A stretch of DNA of 64,000 bases from Drechmeria coniospora. Lineage: Eukaryota > Ascomycota > Sordariomycetes > Hypocreales > Ophiocordycipitaceae. The stretch lies in contig NC_054389.1 in NCBI RefSeq assembly GCF_001625195.1, positions 4,832,520 through 4,896,519 on the forward strand, in the 5' to 3' direction. The position numbers were made by a program, and so were the translations under genes. Below are positions 22,356 through 32,882 of the stretch, piece by piece (within the stretch, counting starts at the first letter, position 1; each line of letters begins with the position of its first letter). The notes below the pieces were generated by a model. It saw only the letters and a list, made by a program, of their open reading frames with translations, was not told the origin of the DNA and made no database searches.

Positions 22356-22857
22356 ATGTGGTATGTTTGCCAAAATGCCTCGCTTGCGGCCAAAGTTGGA
22401 CTCATTTTCAACCAGCAAACACATCCTCAATGCCCAGGTTTCGATTCGATCCCCTTGTTGTACGTCACACCGACGTTTCCCGTCAGATGTACACATCCAG
22501 GCATGCGTGACTAATATATACGCTTCCCGCCTTCCAGGCCGCAAATGGTTCGACTGCGCCGAGTGCCATGGCGAACAAGAATCACATCCCCTCCTGCAGT
22601 CGCTTGAGATGACATTCGCTTGTAAAAAGTGCAAGAAGTGCTTCCGCAAGGACGCTCAGGAATTCGAAGACTGCGACGAGTACTGCCCGCACTGCGATAA
22701 TCACTTTGTCATCGAGGCCAAGACGCCCAAGGCTGCGCTGTCTATCGAGAGCGAGGATGTGCGGGTGAACAACAAGATGCTCAAGGATGACAGGACGAAG
22801 CAGACAAAGCTGAGGAGCATATTCGACCCCGACCCGGATACGGACAAGCTGGGTTGA
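22356..22857 (+). CDS. HOT13: CHY-type zinc-finger protein, HOT13-like
   Basis: Small zinc-binding protein of the CHY family. Yeast Hot13 works in the mitochondrial intermembrane space, keeping Mia40 active by removing zinc. Three exons: 22356-22360, 22416-22459 and 22538-22857, giving 122 aa (yeast Hot13 116 aa). The first coding exon is only ATGTG. Splicing gives MCKHILNAQVSIRSPCCRKW, the canonical N-terminus, which cannot be produced from the unspliced frame. The cysteine/histidine ladder includes C2, H4, C16, C17, C23, C26, H27 and H33, then CKKCKKC (45-51), C62 and CPHC (66-69). Introns are 55 and 77-78 nt. The gene shares a divergent promoter with XPB. The symbol is assigned by family resemblance. 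Confidence 0.87.
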
Positions 22858-23330
22858 GTTTCGAAAAGGGATCCTGATGTTATTCGGAAGCCTTTGGAGT
22901 TGCAGGTTTTGATTGTGCCACCGCTGTGACGGAGCGGTGCTTTGGGTCGATGATGCTTCTTTCCTAACGCCATGCTGTACAAAAAGCTTCAATAAAAATA
23001 TGAATCATCAAGGTTCAAGTCACTGCAACCGCTTGGATGTCAGGCCTCGGGATAAAAGCGTCATTCCCTCATCATCGGCAACAACGGGCGTCGCTGGGTC
23101 CAGCCTGACTTCCAATCATGATGAGGCCACGAAACCCAGCGGGCCGTTGCTTGTTCGGCTGCATCTAGTCCTTCTTTCACGCCGTGTCACTGTTCATGCG
23201 AAGCTAGCCAGAAGCCAGCTGTTTCCCGCTCGCAATAAGCAAGGCATGTGGCGCTGACGGGCGGACACGATGAGAGAATAAATGGAATGCGATACACTCT
23301 ACATGTATGGACACGCCGTTGCACGCTTCA
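22858..23330. other. 3' intergenic region between convergent genes
   Basis: Downstream flanks of the CHY zinc-finger gene and the proteasome gene. An AATAAA-like signal occurs at 22993 (CAATAAAAA). No gene was seen. Confidence 0.5.
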
Positions 23331-24368
23331 TCATTCAGCAGCAGAGTCATCCTGACTTCTAGTCGGGATCACAACGCTTCCGCTGCCAGCCGCGCGTCCC
23401 GTCTTCTTCTTGGCCGCCTCCTCCTGCTTCTCCTGCTCAATCTCCTTGACGTAGCCCTCAATCTCATCGGTGGGTAGGATCTCCATCGCCGCACCGGGTG
23501 CCATCAGGGCAATCTCGATATTTTTCGCGCCGGTTTGCACGACTTCCAAGAGTGACTTGATGGCCAGTCGAATGGTAGCCTCACGGTCCATTTCCTCCTT
23601 GTAGTTTCGCTCGAGGAACTCGCGGACCGTCTTGCTTGACCGACCGATGGCGTTTGCTTTCCTGCGTCACGTCAGCACGGTGCGTCATGGAGGCGAGGGG
23701 AAACGCAATCGTTGGGTCGTACCAAGCAGAGTAAATGCCGGAAGGCTCCGTCTGAAAGAGTCGGGGCACCTTGCTGCCCGGGTCGAAGCCGACGACGAGG
23801 GTGCTGATGCCAAAGGGTCGCACGCCACCCGCTTGGGTATACCGTTGCTGGACGCCGGCGACGTACTTGGTGATGTAGTCGATCGTGACGGGGTCCTCGA
23901 CCGACAGTCGGTGGGACTGGGCTTCTAGCCGGGCCTTGTCGACGAGGATGCGAGCATCGGCGTTGAGGCCCGCAAAGGCCAAGGCGACGTGGTTATCGAG
24001 GACCTGGATCTTGGAGGGCGTAATTCTCGTGTCTTGCAGCTTCATCGCCGATCGCTTCTCGCATCCCAACACGACAATGTCCTTGCCCTTGACGCCGACG
24101 GCGCAGGTTCCTGTCCTCGCTGTGAGCGCGGCCCAAGGTAGCCTTGAACGTGGGGGGTGCGGACCTCGTTTGACGGCCTCGCCTGCATACTCGACCTGGA
24201 AAACATGGCCGTCGGGGCTTTCAACCTCGGGTTAGAAAACGAGGTAGGAGAATTCGGATGGGCGGCTCGAACCTGAAGACTGCGCGTCGTGTTAGCTTGG
24301 CGTCGTCACCGTGGGTGGGAGAGTGCGTGCAACTCACCCGACAGAGCTCGGTCGTATCCTGAGGCCAT
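23331..24368 (-). CDS. PRE6: 20S proteasome subunit alpha type-7 (alpha4/Pre6)
   Basis: Structural, non-catalytic alpha-ring subunit of the 20S proteasome. Five exons: 24368-24338, 24279-24273 (7 nt), 24217-24165, 24110-23723 and 23661-23331, giving 269 aa. The splice path is dictated by the alpha-subunit signature: [10 protein letters not shown] + VF + [12 protein letters not shown] + GEAVKRG + [18 protein letters not shown]. The remainder contains [33 protein letters not shown] and [18 protein letters not shown], matching PSMA7. The C-terminal tail is Lys/Glu-rich, ending RSQDDSAAE. Introns are 54-61 nt; donors 2 and 3 are weak (GTTCGA, GTCCGC). The microexon supplies parts of three codons of an invariant motif, so skipping it would destroy the protein. 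Confidence 0.92.
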
Positions 24369-25004
24369 GATTGCAGATGTGCGGCTAACGTTCTGAGACA
24401 CCCCGTTGCAGGTGCAGACAAAGTCCAATTCGGATAGAACGCTATGGGAGAGGAAGGGTTGGGATTGAGGGGACGGACGGAGACGAGATGGGCGGTATGA
24501 GGTTTCAATGGAGCTGGAGCTTCGTCAGACTGGCAGCCTACCCACAGAAAGGCTGGTGGGAGCTTCTGCGCGTGGCCGCCCAGCATCGGCTGACGGAGAA
24601 ACTGGCGCCGGCTTACAGTGTAATACAGTATCATTAGTACTGTGTGTTGACATGCTTCCCATCTCCATACAGCGAGAGCATCTGTCACCCACATGGGCGA
24701 GAGCTCACGGCACATGGAACAGTGATTGAAAAGATGCTCCAAGTACCATGGTAGAAATCAATAGAGGTGTGTCGGCAACTATGCAAAGGCACAGAGTCGT
24801 GTGCCAACATGGTCTTCCTGATCACCGAGAGCAACGTGGCAAAGGAACGTCGGCACACTTCGATACTTGAATTTTTTTTACTTGTGCAGGCCCGCTGCTA
24901 GTTAGAAATACATATACAGAGATCATCTATCCGCAGGGAGCATCTGTTCGTGCACCGGGTGTCCCTCATGACAAGGACTTTCTCGATTCATGTCGGCACC
25001 AACT
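24369..25004. other. Intergenic region
   Basis: Promoter of the proteasome gene plus the 3' side of the zinc-cluster gene. No gene, repeat or clear regulatory motif was recognised. The short open frames are overlaps with no family features. Confidence 0.5.
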
Positions 25005-26669
25005 TCAATACCGGGCAAGCTCGACCCAGTTCTGCCCTGGCAGCAGGTTGGCTATCTGCTGTCTCCTGACGGCGATGCGATGTTTGAACGCATCGATCCA
25101 GAGAATCTCCAGCACGACGTCCTGCGACGTTGCGTTGATGTGGCGGTAGTAGCCGAGAGCTACGGTCATGGGTGCCAGCAGCATGTCTGGCTCGGTTGTG
25201 CAGTCTAGCACGGCATCGAGGCCTCGGCAGATGTTCGCCGCAAGCTCTCGTGCACCCTGGTAGTTTTTCGGGTCGATTTGAAGGGCTGGTGGTAGGTTAG
25301 GCCACAAGGCAGGGTAGGCATCAAGGACGGGTTGGTAGATGATGCTGTTCAGACGTTGGATGGCCTGGTGAAGGATGATTTGCGACATCCAATAGTACAG
25401 CATCATCATTCCCGCAAGGCCGTCTCTGAATGTGAAGAGGTTAGCGAAAGGGATGGCGCCGCCAGGGCCGGCGAACTCGTCCAACCAGTAGGGAGGGTTC
25501 TGGTCCACGGCGGCGATGGCCACACTGCCGAACCAGTTCAGAAACTGCGGCTCGAGAAAGAGGCAGCTCTGCAACAGCTCCTGCGCCTCGAGGCGGCGGG
25601 CTATGGTGGGCGGAAGAGGCCAGATGCGGTCGAGACTGGCCAGCATGGAGGGGAGGCACAGCATGATGTCGAGCAGCTGGTCCAGGGGCGACTTTGGGTG
25701 TCTCTCCCATGGCGTCGATAGCCAATCTTGCTCGACAAGGAACGTTTCTTGGTGGCTCAACAGGGAAAGGCTAACCTGTTGCTCGTCAGCCAAGTTGCAT
25801 CGCTGTTTTCCAGGAGAGGAAGAGGGGGGTGATTCGGGTTGCTCACGGCCAGGGGTCGATATATCTGCACAAAGAACTGGTGGTTTGGAAAGTAGGTGAA
25901 GTGCTTCGGTCCTAAACTCTTGACCCGGCCTTCGTGTTCCGGGGATATCGAGTGCCATGGCGCAAAGGTCGCGTTGGCCGAGGAATCACGCTGCGGCCCC
26001 CGTTAGCCATCGTCCGGGGGTTAAAGAGGATGGGCCAGGAGGAGGAATCGGAAGGCAATGTACCTCGTACGAGAAAGCGCAGTATGGCTCGTCGACAGCC
26101 CCGACACGTGCGAGACACTTGGGCTTGACAACGAGCCCGTCTGGTCCGACGCGGGGATGCCGTTGCGTCGATGCATCTGGGTATACAGTGATGTCCGTGG
26201 CGGCATCATGGCTCTGCGAGAGATGCTGCAGGTTCGTCTGCAGAGCCGTTAGCAGGACGGTGGAATCGTTGCCGCAGCTCGACGGCCGCAGGTAGTCGTC
26301 AACGGCCGAGGTCGACGGGGGTGTCGCGGTGACGGATAGCTTCCCCCCGTCGTCATGGTCGTCGGTCTTGGGGCTCTGTCTCCTCGACGACGGCGCTTTC
26401 CTGGGGTGGGAGGCGACCCTGCCCTTTGTCTCGGGCGTACCGGTGATGAAGACGCGGTCCCGCTCATAGCCCTCACAACGCCTCCCGTTGTTCGTGCAGT
26501 TCCTGCAGTAGGGTCTCTCGTTGCTGCACTGTGTCGAGCGAGCGTCAGGTCGGGTCCGGCAGACTCCAGCCAGAAGGGGGGGGTAGGCTAAGGGTGGCCT
26601 CTTTCTTGCCTTGACTCGGCGACGGCGACAGGTCTCGCAGCCCTTGTACTTTCCCGGAACGCCGACCAT
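25005..26669 (-). CDS. Zn(II)2Cys6 transcription factor
   Basis: Fungal zinc-cluster regulator with a C-terminal fungal-specific transcription-factor domain. Four exons: 26669-26610, 26528-26064, 25990-25847 and 25775-25005, giving 479 aa. The zinc cluster is C11-x2-C14-x6-C21-x6-C28-x2-C31-x6-C38. It exists only after removing intron 1 (26609-26529), which separates K20 from C21 and has a GC donor (AAG|GCAAGA...ACACAG). The DNA-binding arm is followed by GYERDRVFITGTP and a disordered linker. The C-terminal part reads FTYFPNHQFFVQIYRPLAV, LDQLLDIMLCLPSML and WLSTPWERHP, typical of DUF3468-type factors. The target genes are unknown; no biosynthetic cluster adjoins. A 35-bp tandem array lies 29-312 bp upstream of the start. 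Confidence 0.87.
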
Positions 26670-26697
26670 GCTGCGCCCCTCTCGTTGAAAAGGCCGA

Positions 26698-26981
26698 CGA
26701 GGATCTCTGATGGCTACTGTTGGACGGCCTGGCGAGTATCTCTGATGGCTAACGGGGGACAGTCTGACGAGTATCTTTGATGGCTATCGTTGGACAGGCC
26801 GACGGGGATCTCTGATGGCTACTGTTGGACGGCCTGGCGAGTATCTCTCTCTGATGGCTATCGTTGGACGGTCTGACGAGTATTTTTGATGGCTACCGTT
26901 GGACGGTCTGACGAGTATATTCGACGACTACAGTTGGACGGTCTGACGAGAATCTCCGACGGCTATCGTTGGACGGCTCGG
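26698..26981. repeat. 35-bp tandem array, 8 copies, upstream of the zinc-cluster gene
   Basis: Eight head-to-tail units start at 26698, 26733, 26768, 26803, 26838, 26877, 26912 and 26947. The core is CGAGTATCTCTGATGGCT, then ATCGTTGGACGGTCTGA. Seven units are 35 bp; unit 5 is 39 bp because of an extra CTCT. The conserved GGCTAnnGTTGGAC part tolerates few changes. The array begins 29 bp upstream of the ATG at 26669, so it lies in the promoter or 5' leader. Confidence 0.85.
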
Positions 26982-29203
26982 TGCCTGTGCAGCCTGCTTC
27001 CCAAGCAGTCGACGGGTGCCGGAACTGTGGGGGTCATGGCGTTCACCACCACCAGTCGAGATGGTCTCGTCCCCCTGGGCTGGGCCGTCCTATATAGATG
27101 GCATGCCCACACCCATCCCACCGACGTGGTCCTGGCTGTCAAACGAACGGAAGGGGAACGGGGACGGCGTGGCATCGGCTTCCCTTCACACCCCACTCGC
27201 CAACGGTTCGGGAGCGGTGGCCTGAGAAGGAGGCTCTGGCTGGCCGGCCGTCTCGGCCAGGCACAAAGCGGCGACGTTCGTACCATCGTAGGGCGTGGTG
27301 ATGACGGGACGAGTTCGCGTGGTCAAGGCATATCCCGGTTGGGCCAAGTTGGTCGCTGGCGAATGAGCTTTGCAGGTCCAGGTGCCACCGCTCGCCCCTC
27401 TGCTCAGCCTCAGCGACGAGTTGCATGCGAGCAGTCGCATCTGCAAGCACAAGCGGACGGTACGGAGCACATGGACTCGTGCAGGTCGTCCCGTACCGGT
27501 ACTCGTGCTCGTACGGATGGCCACGTTACTTGTCGTGCTCGAGAAGGTACAGGTACGTCGATGCGTGCCGTCTGCACTCGCATACGCCTAGAGGCTACAT
27601 GTAAATGCAGCATGATGGTGCGCTGTGTGCACCTACCTATTACCTAGTACCTACCTAGGTGCCTATGTGTTGAGCGGGAACGCCCCGTAATACCTCGGTA
27701 CCCAGACAGCATCGGCAGCCATCATGAGCGGTGTGCGGATACAGGTACGGACGGGCATGTTTCGTGCTCGCGTGTCAAGGTCGAGAAGATGCCTTGCGAT
27801 GCAGATCAGCCTTCCAGGCGATGGGGCCGATGTTTCGTAGGGCTGACGCAGATGCCGGTGGCCATGGCTGGTTGGCTGATGCATCATGCGAGAGACGGGA
27901 ACGCCGTACAGCGATCCTTGCAGCACATGTCGAGAGATGTTCGCGTACTCCGAGCCCGAAGCTGCACCGGCACTGAGCATGTACGTGCACATGCAGGAGT
28001 ACCGTACTAGCTTGGGTGTATGCAGGACTCAGGGCTAGGGGTTGGCGCCGGAGGGGGGGTTGGAGTTTGGTGGATGGGGATTGCAGGGGGGGGTCAACGA
28101 TTCTTGGACGGATCACTGCTGCTCATTGGCGCACCGGTTGTAATGAAGACGACACGTTGACCAGGGCCCGGCGAGCGCTTGCACGTTGAAGGCGACTTGG
28201 GGAGGCCTCGTTCGGCGGTGTGCTTCCGAGCGTTTTCCCGTAGGTGTAAATGTAGGTGGAGATGAAGGTGCAATCGTAGCCGAAGTGCTCGTACTGCAGG
28301 CACCTACAGTACTGTAGGGGTGGAAGTATGCCTAGGACGAAGTATTACTGTACTTTTGCACGGAGATGGTGCAAGTGCCCATAACAAGAGTACATACATA
28401 TTAATAATACATGTACGTGCATGTACGGGCCACACCTATGTTCGTAGAATGCATTACGTATACTCCGTACGGAGTCGTGGTATAACGGAGGATTCCTGTA
28501 CTTACTTACTTGCTTGTGCCTTTACATAGTACATGTATTAATAGCAATCCGCATAGCTGGGCTAGTCAGTGCTAATGGGGAGCAGTTCGACCTACGAAGG
28601 ACGGAATATTAGGTACGAGCAAGCAATTGCGGAGAGCACGGCTGTACGATACCTGTCCATATAACTGCTTGTAATATAACAAACATGTTCGTACTCCGTG
28701 ATTGCACCCACTTCATGCAGCTCCTTGTCGGGCTCCCCCGTCATGGATCGTGCCTGCGGGCTGACCGAACGATTAGAATCCACCCGTCTTCACACTGCCG
28801 GTCGTCTATCAGCACCAAAGTACGGAGTGGTCGCCCGTGTTTGCAGGTACAGCGGACGTCTTGCGTTGCGCAACAAGCTTCCATGCAAGTACCTGGTGCA
28901 GGCGTTTCGGCGTACGGCTGACAGGCCACCGTAGTGCACGACGCTGGCCATTCTTTGTCCGAACGAATTGACTTTGCGTACAGGGCATGAATACTAGGTG
29001 GCTAGAAATACTTGCTGCCGAGTTGCACCTCCCACCGCCGGGACCTACTTCTTTTCTTTGCCATAGTTGGTACCGTGGAGCTTCTTCGTACTATGCAGCT
29101 ACGGAGTAATAATCCTTGGCCAGCGGCAGCGAATACATGTAGTTGCACATTCATGCGTAGGTCGTTGCACTTGCATATACCGTCTACTAGTTCGCTCACT
29201 ACT

Positions 29204-29270
29204 GTACTCGTTAACGTACAGTACTCGTTAACGTACAGTACTCGTTAACGTACAGTACTCGTTAATGTAC
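29204..29270. repeat. 17-bp tandem repeat, 4 copies
   Basis: GTACTCGTTAACGTACA is repeated at 29204, 29221 and 29238, with a fourth, slightly changed copy ending GTTAATGTAC at 29255-29270. The unit includes the palindromes GTTAAC and TGTACA/GTAC, and belongs to the GTAC-word vocabulary of the window. Confidence 0.85.
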
Positions 29271-29568
29271 TCGTGCATGCAAATGCAAATGCATTATACC
29301 ACTAGTCGACTATACGAGGACATGCAGCCAAGCGTTTCGGGGGGAGGCGGGGGGGGGCACGCTGGATTCACACCTCGCTCATTCCATCTACCAAGATTAG
29401 TAGAGTAATTACTAGGCAGCATGCTTGCTTGACCGAAACATACTCCTCCGCAGTGCCCGCACAGATATACATGCAACTTGCCCGTAGGCAGACTTGCGTA
29501 CAAGCACCCGTGCTCGCACAATCAATCGCAGCCCTGCCATCGCCGCCCTGCAATCGGCCCGCCCTGCC

Positions 29569-29800
29569 TCCCCTGCCCTCCCCTGCCCTCCCCTGCCCTC
29601 CTCTGCCTTCCCCTGCCCTCCTCTGCCTTCCCCTGCCCTCCTCTGCCTTCCTCTGCCCTCCCCTGCCCTCCTCTGCTGCCCTCCTCTGCCCTCCCCATGC
29701 CCTCCTCTGCCTTCCTCTGCCCTCCCCTGCCCTCCTCTGCTGCCCTCCTCTGCCCTCCCCATGCCCTCCTCTACCCTCCCCTCCCCTCCCCTCCCTGGCT
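29569..29800. repeat. Pyrimidine-rich minisatellite with a 64-bp higher-order unit
   Basis: About 23 variants of the decamer CCTGCCCTCC/CTCTGCCTTC. Within it a 64-bp unit (starting CTCTGCCTTCCTCTGCCCTC and ending CCCCATGCCCTC) is present twice without change, at 29641-29704 and 29705-29768. The strand asymmetry (C/T versus G/A) is complete over more than 200 bp. It ends 59 bp from the stop codon of the downstream dehydrogenase gene. Confidence 0.85.
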
Positions 29801-29858
29801 CGGCCGGCCGGTCGGCGCAGCGAGCTCGGGGCTGGACGGCACTCGATTCGTTCGTTCC

Positions 29859-31648
29859 TCATATGTACTTGTACGGGTTCATGATGCCATTCTGCGCAAT
29901 CCCTGTCAGCCTTACGAAGCGAGGCCCGGCAATGCACATGTCATCTCGCATACGGTGGCGCGCGTGCGAAATGCATTGCGGCGCATACGAGACGAGGACA
30001 AACTCACCGGGTCGTAGAGCGTCTTGATCTGCTTCATGAGACCGACCATGGTCTCGTTGCGGCTGTACCGGATGTAGCTCTTCTTGGCGAGCCCGAGCCC
30101 GTGCTCGGCGCTGATGCTGCCCTGGCGCTTCGCGATCCACTCGTACACAAACGGCTCGAGCATGGCCTCGACCTCCCGGTCGTAGCGGCGGACGGCCACG
30201 TTGAGGTGCAGGTTCGCGTCGCCCATGTGGCCGTAGCCGACGACGCCGACGACGGGGAACTCGTCCGTCTCGCCGACGAGGCCGGCGGCCTCGAGGCGCG
30301 CCTTGACGTCGTCGACGATGGAGTACATGTCCGCCAGCGGAATCGACACGTCGTACTTGTACACGCCGCCCCAGTGGCCGACGCACTCGGGCACGCCCTC
30401 GCGCCAGCTCCAGAGCGACTTGATCTGCGTCGCGTCCTGGGCGACGACGCCGTCGGCCACCACGTCGTTGCCGAGCACGTGCTCGAGGAAGCGCTCGAGC
30501 TTCTCGTAGTCGTGCTCGCCGTCGGAGCCGCTCGTCTCGATGAGACAGTAAAAGGGGTGCTCGCCCTCGAGCGGCCGCCTCTCCTCCGGCCGCGCCAGCC
30601 GCACGAGCTGCTGGCTGCGGCCGTCCATGAGCTCAAAGGCCGAGAGGATCTCCGACAGCTGCCCCTTGGCCTCGCGGAAGGCCCGCTGCGCCTTTGCGTA
30701 CGACTCGAGCCCGAGGAAGGCGACGTTGACGGCCGGCGAGCGCTGCGGGCACTGGATCGAGAGCTTGGTGATGATGCCGATGGTGCCCTCGGCGCCGATG
30801 AAGAGCTGCTTGACGTCGTAGCCCGTGTTGTTCTTGCGCAGCGTGCAGAGGTCGTCCATGACGGTGCCGTCGGGCAGGACGGCCTCGATGCCGAGGACGC
30901 TGCCGTGCAGGCTGCCGTAGCGCAGCAGGCGCAGGCCGCCGGCGTTGGTCGCGACGTTGCCGCCGACCTGGCAGGAGCCCTTGGCCCCGAGGTCGAGCGG
31001 GAAGATGTATCCCCGCTCGGCGAGGTACTGATCCGCCACCTCGAGGATGCAGCCGGCGTCGAGGACGAGGGAGCCGCTGACGTCGTCAAACGAGTGGATC
31101 TTGTTCATGCGCGCCATGCTGACGACGATCTCGTCAAAGACGGGCACCGAGCCGCCGACGAGGCCCGTGTTGCCGCCCTGGGGCACGACGGCGAGCATCT
31201 CGCGGTTGCAGTAGCGCAGGATGCCGCTGACGTCGTCGGTCGACGCCGGCCTGAGGACGAGTCGACACTGGCCGCGGTACTTGTGCATCCAGTCCTCGTT
31301 GAAGGGCTCGATGTCGGCCTCGGCCTCGACGACGGCGGCATCGCTGCCGAGCAGCTCCTTGAAGTGGGCGACGTGCCGGGGCGTCAGCGCGGCGAAGCGA
31401 GAGTCGCGCCGGAGATGCGGATACGTCTCCGCCGTGAGCCGTGTCCTTTGAGGGATGCTCGGGGCAAGCATGCGCGGCGCCGACGTGGCGATGCATCGCG
31501 CCGGAGCGGGCGAGCAGGAGGTGGCCGACGTGGCCGATATCGCAGCGGCCGCTGGGACGACGGGTCGAAGGATGCCGCCGCTGCCGTGGAGGTGGCCGCA
31601 TCGGCCGGGGGGGCGCACGGCGCGAAGGAATCGGGCTCGGGAGACCAT
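29859..31648 (-). CDS. FAD-linked D-2-hydroxyacid dehydrogenase, probable mitochondrial D-2-hydroxyglutarate dehydrogenase
   Basis: Flavoprotein of the D-lactate/D-2-hydroxyglutarate dehydrogenase family (yeast Dld2/Dld3, human D2HGDH), passing electrons from D-2-hydroxyacids. Two exons, 31648-30008 and 29891-29859, give 557 aa. The last exon codes for only NGIMNPYKYI, the conserved C-terminal end; the 116-nt intron uses a GTGAGT donor. An Arg/Ala-rich N-terminus with no acids before about residue 60 fits mitochondrial import. FAD-binding PCMH domain about 125-305: VVPQGGNTGLVGGSVPVFDE, DLGAKGSCQVGGNVATNAGG, FIGAEGTIGIITKL. C-terminal FAD-oxidase domain: GVVGYGHMGDANLHLNV (metal-site histidine) and ISAEHGLGLAKK. 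Substrate choice between D-lactate and D-2HG is by overall resemblance only. Confidence 0.9.
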
Positions 31649-32882
31649 GGCGGCTAGAAAGGCACGCAGGCTATCGAGGTGCTGGCCAGACGCAGGATCC
31701 GAGAGAAGTTGAAAGGGCCACCAAGAACGGCATCGCCATGGGTTTGGTCGAGAAATGCCGAAAGTAAATGTCCGTAAGTAAATGTACGGAGTATGGAGTA
31801 CTTGCCGAGTACCTACCGTTGTACAGGTACCTGTTGGTCGAGATGTGCACTGTATTCCTCCGTACTCTGGGAGTACGGATACTTGTAGCTGTACATGTGC
31901 GAGCAGATGGGGTGGGTCACCGACGGGAGCCCAAGATACTGCACTCCGTTCAGAGTAGTTGTAGTAATTACAGTGCGTAATAATGCTCCGTACAGTACAC
32001 CTGCAGGCTACACCCACCTACTTAAGTACTAAGGTACTGAAGTCTCCATACTACTAGGTACCTAGTACTCCGTACTGTACTGTACATACGGAGTACTGTA
32101 AGTGTACTTGCCTTTACAACTACAACTACATAGTATGTACAAGTACTCCGTACACTGTACTCCATAGGTACCTACAGTAGTACTCCGTACTTGCCGAGTA
32201 TTACTGCATCACTACTAGGTACGCTATACTTGCACAGGAGACATACCTACAGTACTGTAATACTGCCAGTAGTTAGTTACTACGTACTCCATACTCCTAA
32301 TGGCATTGGCTTGGTTAGTACTTGAAGGTGCAGGATGGAAAAGTGTCTCTTCGCCGGCATAGGATTCGTCCCCCGGAAGCCCTTCCCTCCGTGGTAGGAT
32401 GAACAATGCATGCACCTTGCACCGGACGAATGGTCACACTGGTGCTGCTTTCGAGGAGACGACACTGTGGGCTATCGCATGTATTCATGGCCCGAGGGCC
32501 TTTGGGATCAAGGGTTGGTCGCCCTCCCAGAAGACTATCGACTACGTTGCCAGCACCGTCCAGATGACCCTACCATGTCGACGCGACCGTCCCGTGCCCG
32601 TCTTTTCCATCGTCGCCATGACCGTCCGTCCCGGTCCCATGAGAAGCCCTGCCACCGCGTCGCTCGGTCCCCGGGGCACGATCCTACGGATGCAGTAACC
32701 AAGAAAACAAGGGAATGATGGAACAAAGGAATGAATGACATGAGATGAAACGAAATGAAGCGAAACGGACGGGCCGCCGACGGCATCCGCACGTGCTCCG
32801 TCGGGCCCGTCGCTCGCCTCCCAAGAAACGCCGGACGCGTACGCGTGCTGGGCAGGCGTGCGGCCAAGGGCAAAGGCCATCA
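31649..32882. other. Intergenic region with dense GTAC words
   Basis: From about 31780 to 32300 the region is packed with TACTCCGTAC, GTACGGAGTA and AGTACCTAC words (for example CTAGTACTCCGTACTGTACTG at 32062). The rest, to 32882, presumably holds the 3' UTR of the alpha-actinin gene. No gene was seen. Confidence 0.55.

Larger units (their letters stand above)
26982..29858. other. Gene-poor region with several short repeats
   Basis: No gene is supported. GTAC-type words are frequent at about 27590-27680 and 28270-28720, including the palindrome ACTCCGTACGGAGT at 28462-28475. The region ends in a 17-bp array (29204-29270) and a pyrimidine minisatellite (about 29569-29800). The long plus-strand open frame at 26886-27647 begins in the 35-bp array and shows no domain. 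Confidence 0.5.

Noticed and set aside
29412..30017. Long open frames over the pyrimidine minisatellite
   Set aside because: Repeat-encoded (Leu-Pro-Ser or Gly-Arg-Glu monotony) on both strands and in several frames, so not evidence of a gene.
30101..31657. Plus-strand open frame of 518 codons
   Set aside because: Antisense shadow of the D-2-hydroxyacid dehydrogenase; the minus strand has clear family motifs.
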